From an uncultured Verrucomicrobiota bacterium (GTDB lineage Bacteria > Verrucomicrobiota > Kiritimatiellia > SS1-B-03-39 > UBA6053): 64,000 nt of DNA. Position numbers and translations under genes: made by a program. Shown one piece after another: positions 7,829 through 17,265 of this stretch. The stretch is taken from NCBI GenBank assembly GCA_937127435.1, contig CAKZLZ010000009.1, forward strand, positions 1 to 64,000, given 5' to 3'. The notes under the pieces were generated by a model, which did no database searches, was not told where the DNA came from, and saw nothing but the letters and a program-made list of their open reading frames with translations. Every line of letters begins with the position of its first letter. Within the stretch, counting starts at the first letter, position 1.

Positions 7829-9285
7829 CTTCCTCACCCCCCAAGACCGGTACACGTTCACGCTGTGCCAAATGTAAAATTAGTGTACAGGTTTTAGAAT
7901 CTTCATCCCCGGTGGTATGCCCGTTCTGCCACGATGCCCTGCGGCATACACCGATTCAAATGCCCGAGCCTGAAAAGGTGGAAGTGGAAGAGGATGTGGA
8001 AGCGCATATTCAAGCGTTATACCGTCGCCCCCCCCGGTGGTTGGTTTTAGGTTTGGGTTTGATCGGAACCCTGATTCTCGCATTTGCGGTATACTTTCAG
8101 ATCATCAATATTGAACATTATTATTATTCACCGGTGGTGAATATCTACTCTTTCATTGTAGGTTTGTTTATTGTTTCCCGTTTTATTCTGGCTTCCTTTT
8201 ACACCCCCCCTCCACGGGTTGGATTCACCCCCCAGGTCAGTGTATTGGTTCCCTGCATGAACGAAGAGGAATCGATTGCCCGGTCCATTGCCCGAATTTA
8301 TGCGGAAGGATATCCGGACCATTTACGTGAAGTGATTTGTGTGAACGACGGGTCAACTGACAATACGCTACTGGAAATGTACCGTGCCCAGGCGGCATTT
8401 CCCCGACTCGTGGTTGTCGACTTCGAAGAGAACCGTGGTCTCTGTTATGGGATGGCGGTTTCCTCTCTGTTGGCGCACGGTGAAATCATGGTGTTTGTGG
8501 ATTCCGATACCTTCCTCATGCCGGGTGCGGTGGAAAAACTGGTTCAGGGGTTTGTGGATCCGACTGTGGGCGGCATCGCCGGTCATACGGACGTGGACAA
8601 CGCCAAAGCGAATGTCCTGACGAAAATGCAGGACGTTCGATATTTCTTCTCGTACAAGATTATGAAAGCTGCGGAAAGCGTGCATGGTACCGTGAGTTGT
8701 TTGCCGGGCTGTTTCTCCGCTTACCGCCGCGCCTGTGTATTGCATGTGTTGAATGAATGGATGCATGAAAAAGTTTTCGGGCAGGAAGGAAACTACGGGG
8801 ATGACCGGAGTTTAACCAACTTGGTGTTGCAGGATTATCAGATTTTATATGATGATGAAGCCCTCGCCACGACGATCGCCCCTGAAAGCTGGCGGGTATA
8901 TATCAGTCAACAGGCCCGTTGGATGCGTTCTTCGATTCGCGGAATTATTGCCGGTTCTAAATTTCTTTGGAAGAAACATCCGGTTCCCGCACTTTCCTGG
9001 TATCTGATGATGATTCTTCCGATTGTGGAACCATTGATTATGATTCAGGCGTTGATTGTGAATCCGATTAAACAGGGTGCAATTACCGGCTCCTATATTT
9101 TCGGTGTATTTGCGGTCACCTTGATTTGGTCCCTTTATCATTTGCAAAAAACCGGCCGTACCCATTGGTGGGCAGGATTTGTATTTACCGCCACTTACAT
9201 TCTTTTCTTCAGTTGGCAGATTTATTACGCGCTAATTACATTGGCCACCCGTAGCTGGGGTACCCGGGGAGTACAATCATCATGA
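7825..9285 (+). CDS. processive family 2 glycosyltransferase with N-terminal zinc ribbon
   Basis: This 486-residue inner-membrane polysaccharide synthase has four cysteines, C14, C17, C32 and C35, in a zinc-ribbon spacing. Two membrane helices (about 71-93 and 105-126) precede the GT-A domain, with NDGSTD (174-179), DSD (226-228), GDDRSLTN (325-332) and QQARW (362-366). Further membrane helices lie at about 388-412, 421-440 and 449-473. GDDRxLTN plus QxxRW is the signature of hyaluronan synthase, NodC and PgaC relatives. A beta-linked amino-sugar or hyaluronan-like product is therefore plausible, but not provable from motifs. The zinc ribbon is unusual for this family. The neighbouring deacetylase-like and GHL10 genes favour a PNAG-like polymer. 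Overlaps on both sides indicate tight coupling. Confidence 0.9.
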   Translation: MTSSPPKTGTRSRCAKCKISVQVLESSSPVVCPFCHDALRHTPIQMPEPEKVEVEEDVEAHIQALYRRPPRWLVLGLGLIGTLILAFAVYFQIINIEHYYYSPVVNIYSFIVGLFIVSRFILASFYTPPPRVGFTPQVSVLVPCMNEEESIARSIARIYAEGYPDHLREVICVNDGSTDNTLLEMYRAQAAFPRLVVVDFEENRGLCYGMAVSSLLAHGEIMVFVDSDTFLMPGAVEKLVQGFVDPTVGGIAGHTDVDNAKANVLTKMQDVRYFFSYKIMKAAESVHGTVSCLPGCFSAYRRACVLHVLNEWMHEKVFGQEGNYGDDRSLTNLVLQDYQILYDDEALATTIAPESWRVYISQQARWMRSSIRGIIAGSKFLWKKHPVPALSWYLMMILPIVEPLIMIQALIVNPIKQGAITGSYIFGVFAVTLIWSLYHLQKTGRTHWWAGFVFTATYILFFSWQIYYALITLATRSWGTRGVQSS

Positions 9286-12200
9286 GTTCAGAAAAAGATC
9301 CAAAAACGTATTCATCTTCATTCGAGGACCCGAAACGGGACCACGAGCAGGATAGTCGCAGTCGTGGTTCCTTCCGTCGCGAACCTCCGGTGGTGCCGGA
9401 ACGTGTAGCGGTGATGAAGGCCAATTACAAACAAGCCTGGTTGTACTTTCTGTTGGTGGTCTGTTTGATCGTGGCCTGGGGAATCCCGATTCGTTATGCC
9501 CTGATCCGAATGCTGGCTTTCCGGCCTGCGGATGCCGGTGAACGGACGGCCGTGGAATTTGTGGCCATTTCTTATGAAGGTATTTCTGATATTCCCAGTG
9601 AAGTTTCTCCTGAACGCTTTAGGGAACAGATGGAGCTCTTAAAGGAAAGGGGGTATAATGCGATTACGCTGGAAGAGATTAAAGCCTTCTACAATGAAGG
9701 CACACCTTTACCTGAAAATGCTATTCTGCTTACGTTTGACCATTCCCGTAAATCATCTTATTTTGATGCCCGGCGGGTACTGCAAAAACTAGGTTGGCAT
9801 GCGGTGATGTTCGTGTGGACAAAGCCGATTTTGGATGAAGATCCCTCGGCACTCCGTTGGCCGTATATCCGTGCCATGATCGGTACGGGCGCTTGGGAGG
9901 CCGGTGCACAAAGTCATCTCGGATTTGAGCGTATTGTGGCAGACCGTGAAGGTCAGCTGAAGAACTATTTGACCTCTCCCCGCTGGATTACCGCGGAAGA
10001 CCGCTATGAAACGCCATTGGAATATCAGGCCCGTCTTCACGACGACCATGAATTTGTTTACGAGCAAATTTTAAAAGAAACCAAAGAGGCTCCTATTGCG
10101 TTCGCGTTTCCTTATGGTGATTTCGGTCAGTATGACGAACGGGCCCAGTTGACCCGTCGACTGAACATGTCCTTGGTAAATGAATTTTACGACATGGCTT
10201 TCATTCACGGTAACGCTGCGTTGAACACCCATGAATCCGATCCCATGCGTCTGAACCGTCTCCTGGTGAACCCGGAGTGGACGGCAGAAGAATTGCTGAG
10301 ACAGCTAGATTCTGCGTGGCCCCGTGAAGCGGGTGTAACCAATACCGAAGCGATGTCAGATCCTTTGGCCTGGCAGGTAGACTGGGGTGGATTTGAATTA
10401 AACGGAGAGACGGCAACCCTCCATGCTTTCGCAGACAACACCGGTTCAAAAGTTTGGTTGAACGGTACGGATTTATACCGTGATTTCCGGGGTAAATTCC
10501 GGCTCAAAATTGAGAAAGGGCAGGTAGGATTACTGCTTCGTGCTTCCAAAGATGGTGAATCGTTTCTCTATTTGGGTCTGGGAGACCAGGGGGAAGTGTG
10601 GTTGCGGCAAAAACATGAAGGTCTTGAACCTTTCACTCTGGGAACGTCCCGGTATCGTCAGGAACCGGATGGTTCGATTAACCTGGAAGTCTACCTTCGT
10701 GGAAATCAATTTTTTGCCACAACCGGCGGTGAACCGGTTTTTGATGAAATCATCATGACCCGGGGAGAGGTCAGTCCGGGTATTCTGGGTCTCAGTGTGT
10801 GGGATCCTGAATTGGGAGATGCATCCTTTGACCTGCTCGAGCTGGATGTGAAGCCTTTCTATAACCGCATGCTTACCTGGGTACCGATTCCTTCACGTTT
10901 ACCTGATTTGGCTGCGTGGTTGGGACAGAACGGATACCGGTATACGCATTTGTCCCCTCCCTGGATACATCTTGGAGATCAGGGCCGGGCGGAACAGACG
11001 GCCTGGAATCCGAATTTTTACCGTGAGCTTGCCAATGTTTACAATATGCAGTTTATGCCGGAAGTCATTGTGGAACGCATTGATTCTACGGACATGGCCA
11101 CGGCTGAAAAATTGGCACTGCGTGCTAAAAGCGCGGGCGTAGACGGCGTGCACTGTAACCTGTCCCTGCTGAAGGGCGCCGGGAATCTTTCACGTATCAC
11201 GACTTGGATTCAAAACACCAGTAAAGCACTGGAACGCCAGGGCCTGGAATTAATTGTTTCCCTGCCCCGCGGATTGGCCAGTACAAACTCCATCAACTCT
11301 CTGCTTCAGGGGATGACCAATCTGAAAATCGCTTCTCCGGATGACATTATAAACAGCCTCCCGGATATGGAAGAAACGAACAAACGTTTGGTTGCATGGG
11401 ATGCCACCAGTTTCCGGCGTGGAGAGTACCCCCTTTACTTTCAATTAAGCGGTGGGGATGCCAGTCAGGAAGTTTGGAGTACTGAAGTCCGCAGCCGCAT
11501 TTTATGGGAAGAAGGATTCGATGCATATAACGCCGGTAAGTTTGAAGATGCGATTGCCGTGTGGACCCGGTGGAGCGAAGTCGAGCCTTACAACGAAAAA
11601 CCCTTGCGGCTGGTGGGAGACGTATATTTACGAAATCAGGAATACTTTACCGCCGTCAGCTACTACAAGAAAAGTTTAGAGTTGGACCCCGGTCAAGTGG
11701 ACTTGGTATTGAATACGGCAATTGTGCAGGAGAAATTTCTGAACAAACAGGATGAAGCCGCCCAGTTGTTAGGTCTCTACCACCGATTGTTCCCGGACAA
11801 TTCCGATATTTCCCTCGCACAGGCTGGATTGTTCCTGCGCCAAGGAAAATCGAAGGCTGCGGGAGAACGTATTCAGGAAGTGGCCACCCAAAATCCGGAT
11901 GACCTCACAGCCTTGGCGTTGATGCACCCGCTACTTCCGACGTCCCGGGAACGAATGGATAATATCCATACGATTAATCGTTTAGGCCGGCGTCTGGGGA
12001 TGTACGAGCATTTTGCCCGGACCATTAAATCGTATGATCTTTTGAAATGGCCGGAATCCTGGTATTTGATGGATCTGATCACAGAGCGGGCTTTGGAAGA
12101 AAGTCCTGATGTGGATTTGTACAGCTCATTAACTCCCCGGGTCACCGTCGTCCGCGAAAACTTTAAACGCGGGAGTGCCTCTGATAACTGGTGGAACGCC

Positions 12201-13442
12201 ACCGGGCCGCTACGTGACGAAGAGCCCGGTTCATTGTTCCTGGGTGCCAGCCCGACCAGTACCGAAGCCGCACTGATTCTCAAAGGGTCGGATACCATGG
12301 GTAGCGGATTCATGGAAGTCGAGCTGGAGCAGGCCCGTGGATTTTTCTGGCTGTATGCCCGCCGTTCTGAAGGGAATATGATTCGCTTCGGGTTTGAGCC
12401 GGATGGCCAGTTGTATTTGCAGATCTGGCATAACAATGTTGTGGTGACGAATGAAACCCGGAAATGGGAACGTCCTTTGGAACGTGTACGGCTGCGGTTG
12501 GAAGTCCGGGGGGAAGCTGTCTTTGGTTACCTCGATGGACGCCCGGCCTTCGGCGCACCGATTCTTATCCCGAAAGATATGAATTTGGGTTGGTGGGGTC
12601 TCGCACCCTGGTCCCCTCAATTTGGAATGGCACAGGCTTTGGTACGTGAAGTTGCGGGCGGCCCCTTGCCGGTCAACATCGGAATGTACCGTGGCTTTAT
12701 GGATGAAGATGTGGATGAAGTGCTGGTCGACAAACTTAAAGGAAACAGCACCCAACTTACGGTCTTTTCCCCAAACTGGTTTTTCCAGGATGTTAAAGGC
12801 GACCTCCGTTCTGAAATCGATTTCGATTTACCCGGAGTCCGGTTGTTAACACGTTACTATAAAATCCGCCTTTACCCCTTAATCCGCTCGAGCTCTACGA
12901 ACTCTCTTAAAGTGGAGCAGTTGGTTCAATTGGCGGAAGCGAACAAAGTGGAAGGCTTCACTCTCGATTTTGCCAGAATGCCGGATGAAGAGTGGTTTGC
13001 CAAAATGGAGGATGAGCTGGTCGGGACCGGGATCGGACTCTTGGTGATTCGTGTGGACTCCCATGACAACATCGCTGAAGTGCGTGAATTGGGGAGTATC
13101 TTGAGCCTCACCGCAGGTAAACGGGAAACCAAAGAATTTGAAATGGTGAATTTCTCCAAGATGGAGAAACCCATTATTCCTGTTTTGGAAAGTATGCCCC
13201 AGCCCCCTGCACCCAGCGTGACAAAAGTGGTGGAGGTAAATCCGAAGACCGGAGAGGCGGAAGTTGCACTTGATCCAGCTACGGTTTCCTCTACGGATGC
13301 GGCCGCGGAATCCTCTGCGGAAGAAGTCGCAGAGCCTGCTCCCGTGGTTGTGGTTGAACCGGCGCCCGAGCCGGAAAGACCTCCCGTGGTAATGCCCTCG
13401 GTTACCCGTCCGAAAGTACCTTCAAAGGTTTATCTATTTTAA
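9282..13442 (+). CDS. giant membrane-anchored deacetylase-like/lectin/TPR protein
   Basis: This 1386-residue protein has a cytoplasmic N-terminus, one membrane anchor (about 52-70) and a large periplasmic part. Residues 90-345 follow the PgaB-type polysaccharide deacetylase fold: TFDH at 151-154, SHLGFE at 211-216 and FPYGD at 276-280. The canonical TFDD and HxxxH metal ligands are partly replaced. A lectin-like sandwich (365-530), a barrel-like domain (535-710), TPRs (about 755-900), a second lectin-like domain (985-1150) and a C-terminal alpha/beta domain (to about 1290) follow. The tail is rich in Pro, Glu, Val and Ala. Residues from 755 onward are paralogous to the 5435-7828 product. Last gene of the operon; its stop overlaps the converging hrpA by nine bases. 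Inferred role: polymer modification and export scaffold. Confidence 0.75.
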   Translation: MSSEKDPKTYSSSFEDPKRDHEQDSRSRGSFRREPPVVPERVAVMKANYKQAWLYFLLVVCLIVAWGIPIRYALIRMLAFRPADAGERTAVEFVAISYEGISDIPSEVSPERFREQMELLKERGYNAITLEEIKAFYNEGTPLPENAILLTFDHSRKSSYFDARRVLQKLGWHAVMFVWTKPILDEDPSALRWPYIRAMIGTGAWEAGAQSHLGFERIVADREGQLKNYLTSPRWITAEDRYETPLEYQARLHDDHEFVYEQILKETKEAPIAFAFPYGDFGQYDERAQLTRRLNMSLVNEFYDMAFIHGNAALNTHESDPMRLNRLLVNPEWTAEELLRQLDSAWPREAGVTNTEAMSDPLAWQVDWGGFELNGETATLHAFADNTGSKVWLNGTDLYRDFRGKFRLKIEKGQVGLLLRASKDGESFLYLGLGDQGEVWLRQKHEGLEPFTLGTSRYRQEPDGSINLEVYLRGNQFFATTGGEPVFDEIIMTRGEVSPGILGLSVWDPELGDASFDLLELDVKPFYNRMLTWVPIPSRLPDLAAWLGQNGYRYTHLSPPWIHLGDQGRAEQTAWNPNFYRELANVYNMQFMPEVIVERIDSTDMATAEKLALRAKSAGVDGVHCNLSLLKGAGNLSRITTWIQNTSKALERQGLELIVSLPRGLASTNSINSLLQGMTNLKIASPDDIINSLPDMEETNKRLVAWDATSFRRGEYPLYFQLSGGDASQEVWSTEVRSRILWEEGFDAYNAGKFEDAIAVWTRWSEVEPYNEKPLRLVGDVYLRNQEYFTAVSYYKKSLELDPGQVDLVLNTAIVQEKFLNKQDEAAQLLGLYHRLFPDNSDISLAQAGLFLRQGKSKAAGERIQEVATQNPDDLTALALMHPLLPTSRERMDNIHTINRLGRRLGMYEHFARTIKSYDLLKWPESWYLMDLITERALEESPDVDLYSSLTPRVTVVRENFKRGSASDNWWNATGPLRDEEPGSLFLGASPTSTEAALILKGSDTMGSGFMEVELEQARGFFWLYARRSEGNMIRFGFEPDGQLYLQIWHNNVVVTNETRKWERPLERVRLRLEVRGEAVFGYLDGRPAFGAPILIPKDMNLGWWGLAPWSPQFGMAQALVREVAGGPLPVNIGMYRGFMDEDVDEVLVDKLKGNSTQLTVFSPNWFFQDVKGDLRSEIDFDLPGVRLLTRYYKIRLYPLIRSSSTNSLKVEQLVQLAEANKVEGFTLDFARMPDEEWFAKMEDELVGTGIGLLVIRVDSHDNIAEVRELGSILSLTAGKRETKEFEMVNFSKMEKPIIPVLESMPQPPAPSVTKVVEVNPKTGEAEVALDPATVSSTDAAAESSAEEVAEPAPVVVVEPAPEPERPPVVMPSVTRPKVPSKVYLF

Positions 13443-16400
13443 GGAGCCCGTGCTTTCTAACCAGCGCTCGAAGCGTTGCGGACTCATCTTTTCGTGAGGC
13501 CTGCATTCGGGTGCGAATAAAGAAAGCCGGAGCTCTTCAAGTTTAAGAAAAGCCTGACGTACTTGACCGGGACTTAAAGCGGGAGAAGTTTTGGCGAACT
13601 GTTCGAGGACAGGTTCCAAACTCTCCTGCTTTTTTCTGTCCTTGTCGGGGGCCAGATTTGCCCGTTCGATGCGGAGCTCTATTCCTTTCAGGTACTTCGG
13701 ATACCGCTCCAGACAGACGGGGTCCGCACACCAGCCGGGTGACCACAGGGTCACCGCCTGCAATTCTAAATCTGAACGCAAGTGTCCATCGGGAAGCCGG
13801 TCAATCTCTTCCTGGACCTTGCTCTTTTCCTGAAGAATATCCTGGAGCTGCCCGGTGATCCGGCCCGCAATTTCAAAAAGTTCTCCGCGCGCTTTTTCAC
13901 TTCTGTCCGAAAATCCCTGTGCGTCTTGTGGACAGGATGTATTTAACCGGAGCGCTTCACGGCAAACCGCATCCACCAAATCTTCCAGTGCGTTTTTGCC
14001 CACGGAGGGGAGGAGAGATAACTCAAGTTGAAGATGGGTCGACAGGGGAAGTTGTTTTTGCAGGTAGCGGATACGATCCTTTTCCTGAATTTTATAAAGC
14101 CGCAAGACCGCATCGCACCAGGCTGCAGATGCTTCGTCCGCATTCGGGTAAAGTTTGACCGCACAGGACTCTCCCTGATCACAAAGTGCGGGCCAGAATT
14201 TGCGCCCTTTTATCTCATGGGACTTCGGGATCGGGATTTCAGGCCAGGCCGTGCATGCAGTCACCATCCACGCATCCGTGGCTTTGGAATGTACCGGACC
14301 ACGTTTGGGTGTGAGATCCTTTTGGCCGGGAAAGCGTTTCCCCTGATACACTTTTTTCCCATCCTCATTCAGCACCACCAATGTGCCCTTGAGGTGGGGG
14401 GGTAGAGATTCGGGATGCAAATCCGGGGCGGCCAATATACAATTCAACCTGGCTGCCAGGAACGATGCCAGGGCTTGGTGGAGTGAGTGGCTATACACAA
14501 ATTCATTTTGATGGAACCAGGTGATCGCATCCTCGCTACAATTTTTAACCGGATTGCATTTTATCCGAAGGGGTTTTTCCAGACTGCGGATTAAAGCCAT
14601 TACTTTTTCCGGGAGCCATGCGGGAATGGTCCATTCCAACAGTTCATCGGGCAGGGTGGAGAGGTCATGTTCCCGAACAATGAGGTGGATGCCATCCCGG
14701 TCGGGATCTTCCGGACAGTAGTGGTAGTCGAGTTTGATTTTGCAACCATGAACCACAATCTGATCAGGATAAGCTTGCGAGTCCAATGATTCACCTTCCA
14801 GTAAATCGCTCACATCGGGTACCCATCTTTCCCCGGCCGCCCAGTCCTGAAAATCTTTTTGCGTATAAATTGTTTCAGGGAGGATCCGGTTAAAATAATT
14901 GAAAAAAGTTTCGGTCCCCAAAAAGATGCCCGGTCGCCGAAGTTTTTTCTCCCAGCTTTCCAAAGAACCCAGGAGCTTTAAATATTTTTTAAATGACGGG
15001 TGCCGGACATGTAACTTCCCGGGCACCAATGCATCCCGAATAAAGATTTCCCGTGCGGCGGCGGGATCGATCCGGCCATAGTGTATTCGTTTGCCGGCAC
15101 GTAAAGTGAGTTGACCCAGGCTTACCCGTTCTTCCGCTTCCACGAAACCGCGTTTCGCGTTCCACACCGGCCGTTCGTAATTATATTTGCAAAGGTGGCT
15201 GGCAACATCCTCGATCCATTGCGGGTCCAGTTGCGCGCATTCGCGGGCCCACAACTGGGAGGTCTCCATTAAGGTGAAGGTCATGATCCAGCGTGGCGGT
15301 TTCTTTGCGGTAGCGCTGGCCGGGAAAACACGGAATATTTGCCCCCCGGGGCTTCTGAACTGTTGATTCTCTTCCCGCTCACCCACCGAGCGGGGGATGC
15401 CGGCGAGGACCGAACGGTGGAGGCCTTCGGTGTCCAACAATTCCAGTTCACCGATCGATTTGGGAACGGGCCAGTGATGTTTGTGACAGGTTTCCCGCAG
15501 GTCATCCACCAGGTTGAGCCATTCCTCTGTTCGCCGGGGATGTAAAAAATGCTGGCGGCAGAATTTGGTTCGGCGGCTACGACTTACGGAAGCTTCACAG
15601 ACCGCGTTCCACATATTCAGCACCCCGGAGAAATCCGATTCCGGGTCTTTCCAGAGTCCATGTGTACGGTCCGCGGCTTCGCTTTTATCCGCAGGACGTT
15701 CCCGGGGATCCTGAATGGAAAGAAAGGCTGCACAGACAATAACTGCGGGTAAAACTTTTTCTTCGTGGCCTTCCTCCAGCATCCGCGCGAGTCGGGGTTC
15801 CAAATTGAAACTGGCCAACAACCGGCCCCGCCGGGTCAGCTTCCGTTTATCGGTCATGGCCCCAATATCAAAGAGGGTGCGATACCCCTCGGAAACGGCA
15901 GCGCCTTTCGGGGGATCAATGAAGGGAAATTTCTGAATGGGCGGTAGACCTAAAACGGTCATGCGTAAAATGACTTCCGCCAAAGAGCTGCGGCGGATCT
16001 CCGGATCCTGGAATTCTCCGGCCCGGTCGAGATCTTCATCGGAGTAGAGACGTAAGCAAACCCCCGGACCGGTTCGGCCACAGCGTCCGCGACGTTGACG
16101 GGCGGAGGCGCGGGATACCTGTTCGGTCATCAGACGCTGAATTCGGCTTTGGGGATGGAAGCGCTGAATTCGCACTTGTCCGGTATCGATCACCGCACGG
16201 ATGCCGGGAATGGTCAGAGACGTTTCTGCTACGTTGGTGGCAAGAATGATCCTTCTTCTGTCGCTCCCTTTAAAAACTTTTTGTTGCTCCTTGGCGCCTA
16301 AGCGGGCGAAGAGGGGAAGGATTTCGGCCTTTCCCTGATAGCGTCCGCTGAGTTTTTGGTGACAGTCTCTGATTTCCCGTTCTCCCGGAAGGAAGATCAA

Positions 16401-17126
16401 GGTGTCCAGGTCGCCGTGCTGCCGTTCGAGGTGTTGCAGGGATTCCAGGACACGGTCCTGAATAGAGAGATCCCGTTCCGGTTCGGGGGGGAGGAATTCG
16501 TCCTGGATGGGGTACAAGCGTCCTTCCACTTGCAGAACAGGAGCGTGGTTAAAAAATTCTGAGAAACGCTCCGCATCCAGGGTCGCTGAAGAAATCACAA
16601 TTTTTAAATCGGGGCGTCTGGGCAAAATGTTTTTCAGGCAGCCCAGAATAAAATCGATATTCAGACTGCGCTCATGGGCTTCGTCAATGATGAAAGCCGA
16701 ATAAGCCTTCCAGTCCCGGTCGGTGGGCAATTGTGCCAACAACAACCCGTCGGTCATGAATTGAATTTTGGTTTGCGGGGACGTGCGGTTTTCAAACCGG
16801 ACCTGAACCCCGACCGCTCCTCCGAGGGAAACCTTGCACTCTTCCGCAACCCGGGCGGCCATGCTGGTGGCGGCCAGGCGGCGGGGCTGGGTAATCCCGA
16901 TCCGCCCCGGGGCATCGCCCATCACTTCGGCCATCATTTTCGGCAGTTGGGTGGTTTTGCCCGAACCGGTGTCTCCGCAGATGATCACCACCTGATTTTC
17001 CCGGATGGCCTCCAAAATTTCGTCACGCCGCTGGCTGACCGGCAATTCTTCCGGATAGCTGATTTCAAATGGGAGGGGAGTGGAATTCACGTTAGCTTCG
17101 CTAAAGGGAAAGCATCCGCTTCGCAA
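13434..17126 (-). CDS. hrpA: ATP-dependent RNA helicase HrpA
   Basis: This 1230-residue DEAH-box helicase is close to the roughly 1300 residues of E. coli HrpA. Walker A is GDTGSGKT (51-58), and motif II is DEAH (148-151) within IIDEAHERS. The QRxGRxGR motif VI appears as RQRRGRCGRTGPG. The C-terminal half is the DUF3418 type that defines HrpA. Bacterial HrpA unwinds RNA and helps rescue stalled ribosomes and process mRNA. The start shown is TTG; an in-frame GTG at 17090 is an alternative, and neither has a clear ribosome-binding site. The gene stands alone, converging on the polysaccharide operon with a nine-base overlap, and has no evident functional link to it. Confidence 0.93.
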   Translation of the reverse strand: MRSGCFPFSEANVNSTPLPFEISYPEELPVSQRRDEILEAIRENQVVIICGDTGSGKTTQLPKMMAEVMGDAPGRIGITQPRRLAATSMAARVAEECKVSLGGAVGVQVRFENRTSPQTKIQFMTDGLLLAQLPTDRDWKAYSAFIIDEAHERSLNIDFILGCLKNILPRRPDLKIVISSATLDAERFSEFFNHAPVLQVEGRLYPIQDEFLPPEPERDLSIQDRVLESLQHLERQHGDLDTLIFLPGEREIRDCHQKLSGRYQGKAEILPLFARLGAKEQQKVFKGSDRRRIILATNVAETSLTIPGIRAVIDTGQVRIQRFHPQSRIQRLMTEQVSRASARQRRGRCGRTGPGVCLRLYSDEDLDRAGEFQDPEIRRSSLAEVILRMTVLGLPPIQKFPFIDPPKGAAVSEGYRTLFDIGAMTDKRKLTRRGRLLASFNLEPRLARMLEEGHEEKVLPAVIVCAAFLSIQDPRERPADKSEAADRTHGLWKDPESDFSGVLNMWNAVCEASVSRSRRTKFCRQHFLHPRRTEEWLNLVDDLRETCHKHHWPVPKSIGELELLDTEGLHRSVLAGIPRSVGEREENQQFRSPGGQIFRVFPASATAKKPPRWIMTFTLMETSQLWARECAQLDPQWIEDVASHLCKYNYERPVWNAKRGFVEAEERVSLGQLTLRAGKRIHYGRIDPAAAREIFIRDALVPGKLHVRHPSFKKYLKLLGSLESWEKKLRRPGIFLGTETFFNYFNRILPETIYTQKDFQDWAAGERWVPDVSDLLEGESLDSQAYPDQIVVHGCKIKLDYHYCPEDPDRDGIHLIVREHDLSTLPDELLEWTIPAWLPEKVMALIRSLEKPLRIKCNPVKNCSEDAITWFHQNEFVYSHSLHQALASFLAARLNCILAAPDLHPESLPPHLKGTLVVLNEDGKKVYQGKRFPGQKDLTPKRGPVHSKATDAWMVTACTAWPEIPIPKSHEIKGRKFWPALCDQGESCAVKLYPNADEASAAWCDAVLRLYKIQEKDRIRYLQKQLPLSTHLQLELSLLPSVGKNALEDLVDAVCREALRLNTSCPQDAQGFSDRSEKARGELFEIAGRITGQLQDILQEKSKVQEEIDRLPDGHLRSDLELQAVTLWSPGWCADPVCLERYPKYLKGIELRIERANLAPDKDRKKQESLEPVLEQFAKTSPALSPGQVRQAFLKLEELRLSLFAPECRPHEKMSPQRFERWLESTGSLK

Positions 17127-17265
17127 GCCTTATGGGAAAAAGTTCGGATGGTCTTCATTTCAGGTCTGAATATCAGATTACATAATAGTGTTCTGCTGAT
17201 AAGAGCTGCAGAATAGAGATCACGGGTGCTGGTAATCTGTTCTCCATCTATTTATGTAGGGAATC

